From: Neofusicoccum parvum
Taxonomy: Eukaryota; Ascomycota; Dothideomycetes; Botryosphaeriales; Botryosphaeriaceae
Direction: 5' to 3'
NCBI GenBank assembly: GCA_020912385.1
Contig: CP087209.1
Span: 2,914,001-2,978,000 of the forward strand
DNA length: 64,000 nt
Shown: piece after piece, positions 21,881 to 32,597 of the stretch
Layout: each line of letters starts with the position of its first letter
How positions within the stretch are numbered: position 1 is the stretch's first letter
The notes under the pieces: generated by a model
The model's input: the letters and a program-made list of their open reading frames with translations, nothing else
What the model was told of the DNA's origin: nothing
Databases searched by the model: none
Translations under genes and position numbers: made by a program

Positions 21881-22320
21881 AGTCGGAGGAGGCAGAGCTG
21901 GACGCCGGCGCAGAGGAAGGCGACGGCGGACCGGCGCGGCGGGGGCTTCGCGCCAGAATCACGCGTCGCGCGAACCAACCCACTCTTTCTTCCCTCTGAC
22001 TGTGCCAGCAGCACACTCCACCGTCAACAAGTGTCGACAGCCTCCGTCGCGTGCGGCTTGCACGCTGTGACGTCGCACCCAGCACGCTCCAGCGCCGAAC
22101 ACCATCCACATGATCGAAACTCCGGTCCCGCTCCGATGTCATGGCCTTGGGAGCTGATCCTCTCGTAAATGCTGGGTCCTCTGGTTGCCTGATGCACCAG
22201 CTCATCGTCTTCCTTTGCCATCAGCCGCTCAGGGGGTGCTTTGTTCGAGAGGAGCCGCCATCATCGCCTTCACGTCTTGACTCGTGCATCCGTCCCTTCG
22301 TCCGCCCGCGTGTACCGAGG

Positions 22321-22368
22321 CCAAATTACTATTCACAAAGTAGCCCAAATTACTATTCACAAAATCGG
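22321..22368. repeat. 24-bp tandem duplication
   Basis: CCAAATTACTATTCACAAA occurs twice, at 22321 and 22345, with a 24-bp period and different bases in the last few positions. Confidence 0.9.
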
Positions 22369-22619
22369 CCGAATGGTGCCATGTTGCTTCGATGACCGCG
22401 CCCAGGTTCCCCATACCCACCAGCTCTCGGTCTCGTCAAATTTCGTGCTTCTCCACGGCAGGCTAGGACGCCCCACCGTGGAGTCATCTGCACTGCAGTC
22501 GTGATCCAGCCGGAGAACATCACTTTGATACAAGTGATGATCTATTTTGTATTAGAACTACTGACCCTTGACCACCACCATCTCCCCTTCATCATCAACA
22601 TGCAAATTACCCTAACCAA

Positions 22620-24273
22620 CTAACCAATCAATCGGGTCCTCACCTCCTCTTGCCTCGCCTCAGGCCTTTTCTTCCCCTCCTCCTCCTCCTCCACCTCCTT
22701 CTGCACCCCAGCCTTGAACAGCGGCGACTGCGTCAACGTCTCCCAATCATGCACGGCCATCGAGTTCTCCAAGCTGCTCATCACAGCCTCGTGCCCCCGT
22801 TTCCACATCTCCTCCTCATACCGCTCAACGGCTCGCGCCAGCGCCTCCGGCGAGCGCTCAGGCATGGCATCGATCTGCTTGACAAGCTGATCGCAGTCGA
22901 GAATGGCGTTGTTAAGACCCTGACCGCGGTCTGACACGCTCCGCCCCATCCATCAGCACCTCTTAAAAAAAAGAGTCGAGCAGAGGCTGAAAGCAACCAT
23001 TAGATCAAGACTTACGAGGCGTCATCGGATGCGCCGCATCACCCGCCAGCGTCACCCTTCCGCGGGCCTCGTGGCCCTCCCACCCCCGCGTCGGCCAGTA
23101 CGGCAGGTACCCGGTCCACGCCTTGCGGTCCTCGTCGATGGCCTGGACGATGCCGCGGAACGGCTCGGCCCAGGCCTCCCCGCGGCGCTTCATGTCGCGG
23201 ATGATGGCGCGCGGGCTGTCCTTGTCGATCGGCAGCGCGCCGCTATGCTTCCAGCTGCACATGATGACGAACTCGGCGTCGGCCGGGTCGGGCTTATCAT
23301 ACGCGTCGTGAACTGCAGGTGCGTCAGCATCAGTCAGCCCGTTCGGGACCCGGAGAGGAAGGAAGAGAAAAAGACGGAAAGCGGGGTTCTACCGCCAATC
23401 CACAGGAACGTCCCGTTCGGGTGGAAGGTCGCGCAGATGCGATGGTGCTTCTCGCGGTACGCCAGCGCCTGCTCGGCCGGCAGCTTGGTCAGGACCATGG
23501 ACAGCACGAAGGGCGAGTGCAGCACCCTGCCCTTCTCGGGCCCCAGCAGGCGCTCGCGCACCAGCGAGTGCGCGCCCTCGGCGCCGACCAGCAGCGACGC
23601 CGTGTGTCTGGTGCCGTCCGCGAAGGCCGCCGTCACGCCGGAGCCCGAGGTGGTGTCGACGCTCGTGAGGCGCTTGTTGTACTTTTTGCCCCATCCCTTG
23701 CACGTCAGCAAAGCCGATACGGAGGCAACTAAAAAAAAAAGGAAGCGCTGAGTAACCCACGCGAATGTCGATGCCGCTCCCCATCACCCGCGAGAACTCC
23801 CGCCGCCGCAGCCGCAGGTAGTACGGCGTGGGGACGCGTTTGATCATCTCGCCGGTCGCGCCGTTGAAGACCGGGAAGAAGGCGTCGGGCGCGGGCGCGA
23901 CGTTGTCGACCTGCGCGGTGGCGATGCGGTCGCGCACGTCCTGCGGTAGGCACGCCTCCAGCGGCATCTGCGCCCAGTAGATGCCGAAGTCCCAGTCGCG
24001 CGAGCGCGCGTCCAGGCTGGCGTCTTGCTCGAAGACCGTGCAGGCGATTCCTGTCTGCGAAGGGGAAGGACATGGGTGAATGTTTTGCTTCCCCGGGTGA
24101 AGATGCGGGATGATGGCTGGTGTTGGCTAACCTTCCGCAGTCCTTGAGCTATCAGTCTTCCGCCAGACCCTGGGGTGGTGGTTAGCTGTGGGCTTGGCTG
24201 GGGGAGGGTCTGTGGGACGGCCCGCACCGGCTCCAATGACCATGACGCTGATGCCTTCGCTTGCGCTGCCCAT
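22620..24273 (-). CDS. FAD-dependent aromatic monooxygenase
   Basis: Six exons (24273-24228, 24169-24132, 24054-23761, 23696-23393, 23312-23016, 22930-22620) give 429 aa. Flavoprotein monooxygenases of the p-hydroxybenzoate/salicylate hydroxylase fold insert oxygen into substrates using FAD and NAD(P)H. The ADP-binding motif is VIGAGSGGRLIAQGL (residues about 12-26), assembled from exons 1 and 2. A second flavin motif LLVGAEGAHSLVRERL has Glu where most relatives have Asp (GADG). The third, GRVTLAGDAAHPMTPHRGQGLNNA, is restored by intron 5. Each intron (58, 77, 64, 80 and 85 bp) keeps phase. Intron 3 has a 10-T tract well before the acceptor; an earlier AG would give a stop. The C-terminus is Glu/Lys-rich. 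Substrate unknown. Confidence 0.88.
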
Positions 24274-24721
24274 GGTGGGTTCTTGTCAATTCGGTTGCGC
24301 GTTCCAGGTAAAAGTATCTTCAGGGTCTGCGAGTAGCACAGAGAGGAAAAATTGCACAACAAAGAAGAGGCCACTGTGCGGTTTCAATGGTGACAGCAAC
24401 CGCCTTTTCTATAAGCCGTTGAGATAAGCGTCATCTGCAGCGTCATTTAGTAGCTGCGTAAGGCGGGGCTTCACACTCGTCACCCCGGTCGTGTATGTCC
24501 TGATAGCTCTGTCTCGGTAGTACAAGGCTAGACAAACCTGGCAGCTCTGCCGCTTACTCCACTTTATAGTTTTGTTTGCTGCATGTGGGGGTGATTGCGA
24601 ACATCGCTAGCATTGGGCCTGTTCCACTCCGATAAACTAAATGACCCCCAAAAGTCAATTCCACCTCCAGTAGGAATCCGTCTTGCACGGGCGAGCTAAA
24701 TTCTCTCGTGAGTCTCGTCGC
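24274..24721. other. Intergenic region
   Basis: A 450 bp gap between two minus-strand genes. It holds the promoter of the monooxygenase and the 3' flank of the esterase. No motif recognised. Confidence 0.45.
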
Positions 24722-26560
24722 TCAGTTCAGCACGACCCTGTCCTGCGAATCGAAGAAATCGCAGGCGGCAGAGGCGTCGGGATCACCCTGGACGTCAATC
24801 GAGTTGTAGTTCACCTGCAGGACGCTAAACCCAACGCTCTCCCCGTCCGCCGCGCTGCCGTTCCCGCCGCTCGAATAGGATGGCCAGAACGGCGCCCGCG
24901 TATCTCGCAGCGGGTTGGGATCGTGCGTCACCGCGAAGCTGATCCAGTAGGCCGACATGATGTCTGCGAGCGTGGCGTTGTTGGCGTCCGGAAAGCCGAT
25001 CTCCTTGGACGTGAGGAACGGTGTTGTCGCTCCGTGCAGCTGCGATCCCGCTGCGAAGATGAGCTTGAACACCGCCGACGTGTTGAATGCCTTGTCCGTG
25101 AAGGCTGTCGCCATGTAGTATGTCGGTCAGTTGATGATGAAGTCTCCAAACCACGTCTGCCGCTGGAAGAAGGTCGAATTGTATGTGCTTCTGGGATAGA
25201 GCTGATACAAACGGCTGAAGAAAGATGGGCCGCCTGAGGGAAACGTGTTCATGGCGTCCATTGTTTCCTCGCCCAGCGTGGTGACTGACTGGTTGGAGAA
25301 ATCGTGTCCCTCATACGCGTCGCGGTCGAGAAGAATCGGTACCTTGTGGAAATTCCCTTGCTTAAACTCATTCCCAGGAAGCTGCCGAATAAATCTCCCG
25401 TCCACGACAGGCCCGAAATAGAACGTTCCAAACCCATTGCCCGGTCCGGGATAGCTTATGTTCTGCACATTCTGGTTGATGAACTGAAGATATGTAGACT
25501 CAAGGCCTCGGAGACACGCTAGGTCCGTACAGTTTCCAGCTGACAGAGATAGGCGGAATTGTTTTTCTTGGGCACTTGGGCTCAGAAGAGGAGACCACCT
25601 AAATTTCAACTTAGTACAATTGTCAGGTGTCAGGAGATGAGGGAGACACTTACCACGGATACTCAGGAATAGCAGCAGAAAACGGAGGCTGGTCAAAAGC
25701 CCCGCCTGCTATCAACTGGTAGGTGACACTTCCACCCCCAGCAGATCCACCCCAGATGGTGACTCTGTTCGGATCGCCGCCAAAGGCCTTGATATGACGC
25801 TGCACCCAATCTAGAGCGGCTCTTTGATCCAGCAGGCCGGCATTGAGGTCGCCTTTCTCGTTCACCTCAGATCCTGCCAAAAACCCAAACAGCCCGAGTC
25901 TGTACTGGACCTCTACATATATAATACTGCCTGTGGTGTGTGAGTGTTCAGTATCCAGCAAAGTAGCAGCTTTCACAAACCATTGGCCTTGTTCACGATC
26001 GCATCACCCGGAGAAATCGTCTCTGGTGAGCCCAATGTGTAACCACCACCGTCTGTTGTAGTTTTTAATCAGCTCCATAGCCCCATAGCTCTTGAATACA
26101 ACGAAAAAGCGAAGGCAATAGACATACGAAGCATCACAAACACCGGCAGCGAATCACTGTCGGGATGCTGCGGAGCCAACACGTTGAGCACCAAGCAATC
26201 CTCCGACTGCGGCACATCCTGAAGGACGTACTCCGGGCCAAACGAAGCCCGGAAACTTTCTGAACCGGCCTCTGCCAACGAAAGGGGAGCCGACTGATAA
26301 CACAGTGGCGGAGGCGTCGTTGCGTTGATGGCTTGGCTGGAAAAATTGTTTGCAGCTTCTATTGGCCTCGGCGCCCGCCAGCGAAGATCGCCCAGCGGCG
26401 GCTGAGCATATGGTATGCTGTAGAAGTAATTGATCTGGGCCGTCTCATTCGTGTAGCCGGTGTAAGTCACGTAGCCCAGGTTTGCGGTGGGCGGGTCGGC
26501 TGCTGACACCAGCAGGGGAAGCGCGCCCAAGAGCGAGGCGGTGTTGGCGATAAGCTTCAT
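24722..26560 (-). pseudogene. Secreted type-B carboxylesterase/lipase, interrupted by in-frame TGA
   Basis: Four exons (26560-26128, 26052-25981, 25930-25654, 25598-24722) read as a 552-codon alpha/beta-hydrolase with a single in-frame TGA at codon 418 (25129-25127). The family hydrolyses carboxylic esters outside the cell. MKLIANTASLLGALPLLVSA is a clear signal peptide. The oxyanion HGGGY loop is restored by intron 1 and the nucleophile lies in WGGSAGGG (Ser231). A candidate acid is in DAYEGHDF, and the likely catalytic His is in SQLHGAT, downstream of the stop. The frame stays open and conserved on both sides (GDFIIN, stop, PTYYMATAF), and relatives typically have Cys at the stop position. 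So this is either a recent nonsense mutation, a base error, or a readthrough product. A truncated protein would lack the catalytic His. A TATA-like TTATAT lies about 55-60 bp upstream of the ATG. Confidence 0.85.
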
Positions 26561-27735
26561 GGTGGGTGGCCGGCACTAGGGATGACGGAGCACAATGACG
26601 GAGGGCTCGAGGTCCATATAAGGGCCTACAGCTGGCCTTATGAGAGCAGGCTTGGCCAAGGGCGTTCAAGACGCCAGAAGCATGCCAATTGGTAGTTGGC
26701 AGTAGCGTCGCTGGGAGGCGGGGTGCCAACCATGTGGAAGCACGCCGTACCGGGCCTGTCGGGTCCACGGATGCGGAACGGTGCCTGATTGCCAGATTGT
26801 GCAGGACCGCATGGTGACATATTGCCCGTGGCCGCTAATTTAGCGGAGACAGGCGTTGAAGCTTGGATGAACGAGCCCTGGGTTCCGAGCCGCGCGAGCT
26901 CTGCCGTCATCAGCCCTCGTGCCCCATGGATTCAGAGCATCCAAAGCCGGGAATGCGGAGAAGCTTGACCTCTCCATCTGCCGGGCGCCGCGGTGATCGG
27001 TGAGGGCCGAGATGCCGAGCAGACGATGGCGGAGCATGCGGAAGCTGTGCACCACGCGGGCGACGTGATATCGCATCGTGGCATGCATCGCCGTTGGTTC
27101 GGCGGTGTCGACTGCAAGACCCCGCAGCTGCTGCGTATGCATGCGCGGCCGATTGCATGGCGTTCAGCCAGCGGCCCGGACGACAGGACGGACAGTTGTG
27201 ACGGTGAAGTTGAGCGGGACGGTTGCCAGACCAACCCAGCTGACGCTGACGTAGCTGGGCGGCAGGCCATCGAACCCTAACCACAGGGCCGGGAGGTGGA
27301 TGATGACGAGGCTACAAGGCGGGCGGTGGGATGGATTAGCAATCGGACGGGGAGGAGCCGGTGAGGGGACGCAGCGAGTGAGTGAGCGAGCGAGCCCCGC
27401 CCGTGTTCGTTTCGCTCCCGCAGGCCTCGTGCCCGCAACGCTGCTCTTTCCAAACTCCTCCACGTGCAGCATGCGGCTGAGCGCTTCGGAGCTCCCCATG
27501 GCGCACCGCATCTAAGAGTTGCTAGGAGCTCTGCTGTGCACGGTGATTGGCCCTCAAGGCGCAGCATGCCTGTATGTGCGTTCAATTCGCCGCCCATCCG
27601 GTGCGCCACCGGGCTTCAAAGCTTTCAGCACGCAGGTTCAGTATTACTAGCTTTATTACTCAGGTCCAGCCGACGACGCCAATCTGTTTCCCTATTGCAC
27701 CACTCACGCACCCCGCCAATGCTACGTGCAGACCC
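26561..27735. other. Intergenic region, esterase promoter
   Basis: A 1.2 kb gap between two minus-strand genes. On the minus strand a TATA-like element lies at about 26614-26622. Otherwise GC-rich, with meaningless overlapping frames. Confidence 0.5.
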
Positions 27736-29271
27736 TCACAACTCATCGTACTCATAGCAAAGCACGCCCTTTTGGATGTCCATTACATCGCCCACGCGCA
27801 CCCAGCTCGAGTTCGACAGGGGCCCGACATGCATCTGGTAGTCCAGTGTGATGTTCTGATACGGAACCTCTCCGTAGAAGTCGAACGGGTACGCGAACTG
27901 CGTATCCGGCCCAGAGATATCGTTGACGCGCGCCTCGAAATCTGCAGATGGCACTCTGTTAGCATTCACTTGCCGTGCGCCGGGAAATGATGTGACTTAC
28001 CAACGTTTACCCACTTCCACCAGATGCGGTCCATCGCCGCATGATGCAAGAAGAACAGGGGATCACTGGGACTGTTGTACAGGTCTCCCATCTGCGAAAC
28101 ACGTGTTAGTACCAAGACAGCGGTAGGCATATGATCAGAAGAAAATCCTACCATGCCCAAGTCTCCGCCGACTCCCAAGTGTCCTCCGCCATGATAAGTC
28201 AGCCCTTCCACAGAAACTTGACCCTGAGCAAGGATGTCGAACTCCTGGAAGGTCTCGCCTGCAAGCGCGGTCTCCACAACAGTCGAGTTTAGCTTCTGCG
28301 AGGCGAGCCAGGGGCTGATGTCACGTCTGAAGCAACGGGGGTTGTAGGCGGTGGAATCTAAGTTTGTTAGACATGCTTTCACCTTGAAGCAGACAAAAGA
28401 AACGGCATTGAAAGGTAACTTACTGTTGGGTCCCATGTTGACGGTGTAATTCGCGAACGGGCCGGTGGAGACGCAGCCTTGAGGACGCATCAGCTTCAGG
28501 TATTCCCAAACGCTACAGAAGAAAATAATAGTGGCTGCAGACGTACCGCCACCGGTCTTGCCGGGGATATGCAGCCGCACGCTTGTGTCGTTGCTGCTGT
28601 CGATGTAGTATCCGTTTCCGCCGAAGCCAGTGACCGGGTCAAAGATCGGCGAGCTCAGGAAGTCCTCAGCATCGAGAGTCCAGTCCCAGTAAGGTTGGCC
28701 ACCCTCCCAGCCGCATTCATTCCGCAGCGCTGATTCGTACGCGGACACGTAGTAGCGGTGCCAGGCTTGGAAATGTCCAACAAAGTGGACGTAGTCTGTT
28801 TCGTTGATGTGCGGGGCGACAAAGTCATCGTAGCGAGTTCGTGCGCCTGGGAAGAAGGATGTAGTCTTCGCGCCCTTGGCTTGCAGGCACTGGACAGCGC
28901 TGATGTATGATTTCTTCTCGTCGTCCGAGAGTTTTCTCCTGCACAGTACGTTGTCAGCAGCCAGTCAAGGGATTTTAAGCAAAGCGCTACAGCTATGATC
29001 AATCTAACAGCAGGGGAGAGGTAGATTATGGTTGAGGAACCGCAGTATCTGCTTGTAGGGTTCAAGCAGAGGTTTCCATGTAGTGCCAATAGCGGCGCAC
29101 CCAAGCAAAAGCTGTCGTGGGCCTCCTATCCGAGTGCTCGGAGGCCGGTATCTCGGCAAACCCGATGATGCATTTCACTCACCATTCTTTTCGGACCGGA
29201 GGGTTCGTGCAAGACGCCGAAGCAAGAGAGGCTAGCGCGAAGGCGGCCAAGAGATTCTTAAGCAACGCCAT
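27736..29271 (-). CDS. Secreted tyrosinase (type-3 copper oxidase)
   Basis: Six exons (29271-29183, 28938-28547, 28477-28424, 28357-28152, 28091-28001, 27941-27736) give 345 aa. Tyrosinases oxidise mono- and diphenols to quinones, feeding melanin and phenolic chemistry. The first exon encodes a signal peptide (MALLKNLLAAFALASLASA) and then a Cys, with CTNPPVRKEW joined to RKLSDDEK by a 244 bp intron. Copper site A is in YVHFVGHFQAWHRYY; site B has HGGGH plus FLHHAAMDRIWW. All six histidine ligands can be placed. Introns 2-5 are 59-69 bp and phase-consistent. The protein ends soon after the central domain (VLCYEYDEL), with no long C-terminal shielding propeptide, as in the short secreted fungal tyrosinases. 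Potential N-glycosylation sites are frequent. Confidence 0.92.
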
Positions 29272-32200
29272 GTCCACGGAACAGAAACTAGGGCCGAGAA
29301 GGAGGAATAAGATTCGAGCAAAGCAATGCGCCCTGGTCAATTTCAAGCTCTTAAAGCTGGCTGGGCATTTTCTTGGTTCTTATAAAAACTTCACGCTGGA
29401 AGACCGCGTAAGTCAGCTGTTGCCGAGCGATATCGGAAACAAGGCCACCGACGTCAAAACAAAGGACAGGATAGGAACTGATTCGTGGGAAATGCTTCTG
29501 GAATCCAGAGGCAAATGCATTGAAAGGAAAAGTAAAACAAGCCAACTCGTATCCGGCAAGACGGGAGGCATGGTGTGGATCCTGTTGGTGCTGCTCGCAC
29601 ACGCTATGGGATGGAGGGTAGGAGCAAAGACCGACTGGTGAACATCAAGCCACGGAAAGTAGCGAAAGAAGTGGAGGCCTGGTGGGAAAAAAAATAGGGA
29701 CCAGCCCTTTAGATACAGATAAGATCGGACTCCGAAGTAGGAAAGACGGCATACGCAATCACGCGGGCCGAAGCACGCGCGTGTCAAACATTTTGCGTAT
29801 GCTTGTACGAAGCATTTTGGCAGGCAAATTCGGACACCGGCGTCCCTCAGAATTCACAAGCTGATTATCGATGGGCTTTTGAAAGAGGTGGTGCAGAAAG
29901 TGTTCTAGGCGCACCTATGGGGATCTGCGACGCACATCATCCTCCAATAGCCATGGATCCAATGCGGCGCTAGAAAATGACGTGCGTCAGCAGGACCATG
30001 GACGCGGCGATGGCAGAATTTGAAGCACCGTGCCGAATCTGGTTACGGTGATAGCTCCGCGTGGCACCCCGTCAGCCCAGTGCCAACGTTTCGAAACATG
30101 TGGCAGATTGAAAATAGGCGAGGGCGTTTGAAACGGCCGGAAAGCCGCAGAACATGTCGGCCTCTTGGCTGGGTCGGGATGCCGTGTCAGGAGCCGAGCT
30201 TCATCCGACTATCCGGAGCCTGGTTGTTCGTGATGTCCATGCTCCGGATACGAGTTGGATAGGGCGCAAAGAGGCGCTATAGGCGGAGGTAAAGCTATAG
30301 CTGCTCGGTTCCGATGATCCTGGGAGAGTTGAGTCTGGGAAGGAGGTACAAATAGAGAAGCGCCACGCACATCACTGGACACACCAGCAGGATTTATGTA
30401 CGACTGTTCCCGATAGCAATTATTCTGCTTCTCGTCACGGTTGATTGGTTAGCTGAGGCCACTTACCGCATCGCTTTTTCTTTTCGTTGTTCCCTTCTTC
30501 TCTTCTTGTTGTGTTGTTGATCGGTCATTGTTAATCCTTCAACGACCTCTTTGTCCGTTTCTTTCCTTTTCGTCTTTTTCTTTTCTTCTTCTGTCATCCG
30601 CATGGCCATTTTCTCTCCCAGCCATGACGGCTTATCTCGTGCCAGACGCATCGTGGACAGGTGATGTCGCACTGCATGTACCGCTCTCTAGGTCATCAGG
30701 GTTGGTTTTGCGAGCCATGGATTTAAGTGCCAGCATGCGACTCATACCGAATCACTGGACGAAGTATCCCCCCTCCAGTTGTCTTGACTGGCAGATAAAA
30801 TAGACACTCAGGTTGAGACACTTGTGCGAGTGTGAGAACGCACGCTCGGGGCCTCTGGACAAACTCTTGGGCTCCGGGTGAACGAGAAGCTGCACCGGCC
30901 TTGTCATAGCTCTCCCTAAACACGGATCTCGCCAAGTTCTGAGACATTTTCCCATCTCTTGGTCCCAAGCCAACGGCCGCATCGACATCTCTGGACCGAG
31001 GAGTAATCGAGCGATACCGGCGGGCATTCTGGATGAGCGTCATCGACATTAGTAACGAACAATGGATCTAGTACAGCAGCAGTCCGTGGAACTTTGCAAC
31101 GATGATGCAGACAATCAATGTTCCTGTCTCGTTTGCTCTTCTGCATCCCAGATGAAGCGTCCAACATTTCCGAAGCCATGCGTTCGAGGTACGTATCGGA
31201 TTTGCGAGCACACTGCTTTTCCTGCTTGCCATTCGGATAACCAGGGATCCGAATCCGAGCAGGATGCGATGGATGTCACTTGAAGCCGTGGTGAGGAACC
31301 GGTTCACTTTTCATTCCGATCCGAGGCCATACTAATAGAGGCTCCTCCGTGCCTGGGCGCCGCAAGTGTCGATATCAGATCTGGAAGAATCTTGGTTCCC
31401 ATGGCAAGCGCAGAGAGGCGCGGTGATGTGTCCGAGCCGCTCAGGGTCAGCCATTGCAGAAGAGCGGGGCGATGACCGCGTCTGGATTGGGGAAGGACGG
31501 ACTTGGCGGAGAGGTTTGGCAACGGCGTTGATACTAGGTGCGGCTACGCCATCCCGGCGGGGAAATGGCATCGCCCAGATGGAGATTGAGAAGGGCGGAA
31601 GGGCGCGCAAGCCATTGGCGTCGGTGGAGGCCGGCAGTGGAGTGCCAAGAGCGCAGGTCAGCAGACAGGCGGCGCTGCGCGCACGGGAAGCGGAGGAGTG
31701 AAGAGCGAGGAGCGAGGGAGGGATGGGGTGAGGGTTGTGGAGATAGGGCGGAGATTGTCAGATCGGTGAGCGCATGGACGGCTCCGCCCTGCTGCGTCTG
31801 GGTCCCATTCGCTGGACGTTTCCGAATGATGACAGGCAAATGCTGCGCTTTCATCCAGAGAGCACAGGACTGGATCGGCAGAAAGGAGCAGCTTTCGGCT
31901 GAGCATTCTCCCGACACGAGCGGGCAGGGGACGAGGTGAGGGAGCAAAACGTAAAGCCCATGACAGACGGCAGCACGGCTCTGCGGGTCTCCGGGTTTGG
32001 GATTGCGACGTTGTTGAGGCGCACGGCGAGAGGCGGCTGGCTTAGGGTCGGGCTTTGCAAGGCTTGGGGGCGGGAGGGCGTCGGCGACGGGCGCGCAGCG
32101 GGCTGGCAGCTGGTGGGAGGCGCCCCAAGACCGCAGTTTACCCCAGACCGCAGCGTGAGGACGGCCCGATTTCCCCACGGAGGGTGAGCGGAGTGGGACG

Positions 32201-32597
32201 AGAGCGCGACCGCCACCGCTGCGGGGAACGCCCGCCGCCCGGCCATTGGCCTTCTAAGCCTCGAGCGGTTACATCGTCCGTTCTTGGACGGGCTTGGCCG
32301 ACGACGACGCGCTCCTTTCGGTGAATGCGCGCGACGAGCGCGACACCTCCCAGCACGGCACAGCACCCACGGCATCGGGCCTGGATCGGCCATGCCTGCG
32401 TGCCAGGAAGCTCGCGGATTAGGGACCCACTAGCCCGGTCTTTAAGGCCGCGCGCTTCCCCAGGAAATTTGTGGAGAGTCGCGCCGCCGCCTGCCACTGC
32501 CACCCACTCCCCCACACTCCACGCCCTCGCGCCGCGGAGTGCAGCCCTCAGTGACGTCCGCCACCCGTGCCATTGTCCCTTTTTCGCGCTGCCCACC
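29272..32597. other. 3.3 kb non-coding region
   Basis: It separates the tyrosinase and the permease, which are transcribed away from each other. 29.3-31.3 kb has lower GC than the surroundings and 31.3-32.6 kb is GC-rich. A C/T-rich tract at about 30470-30620 is followed by an ATG (30600-30602) whose frame runs only 20 codons before TGA; I could not extend it into a gene. No frame has recognisable content, and there is no transposon hallmark. The last 250 bp form the permease promoter and leader. Confidence 0.45.

Larger units (their letters stand above)
21365..22619. other. Intergenic region
   Basis: A 1.25 kb gap. The left part is the upstream region of the NTF2-like gene; the right part is the 3' flank of the monooxygenase. 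It contains a GGA microsatellite at about 21847-21880 and a 24-bp tandem duplication at 22321-22368. No coding sequence is supported. Confidence 0.5.

Noticed and set aside
25127..25129. TGA as selenocysteine or programmed readthrough
   Set aside because: Filamentous ascomycetes are not known to use selenocysteine; the TGA is followed by CCG, not the CTA-type context known for fungal readthrough. A simple mutation or base error is more likely, so it is reported as a nonsense codon.
27254..27284. CGAACC-like tRNA B-box and CCCTAACC telomere-like motif
   Set aside because: No A-box at the right spacing or acceptor stem, and a single short motif is not a telomeric array.
29117..29641. 174-codon plus-strand frame
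   Set aside because: Antisense to the tyrosinase first exon and its upstream region; composition is random-like.
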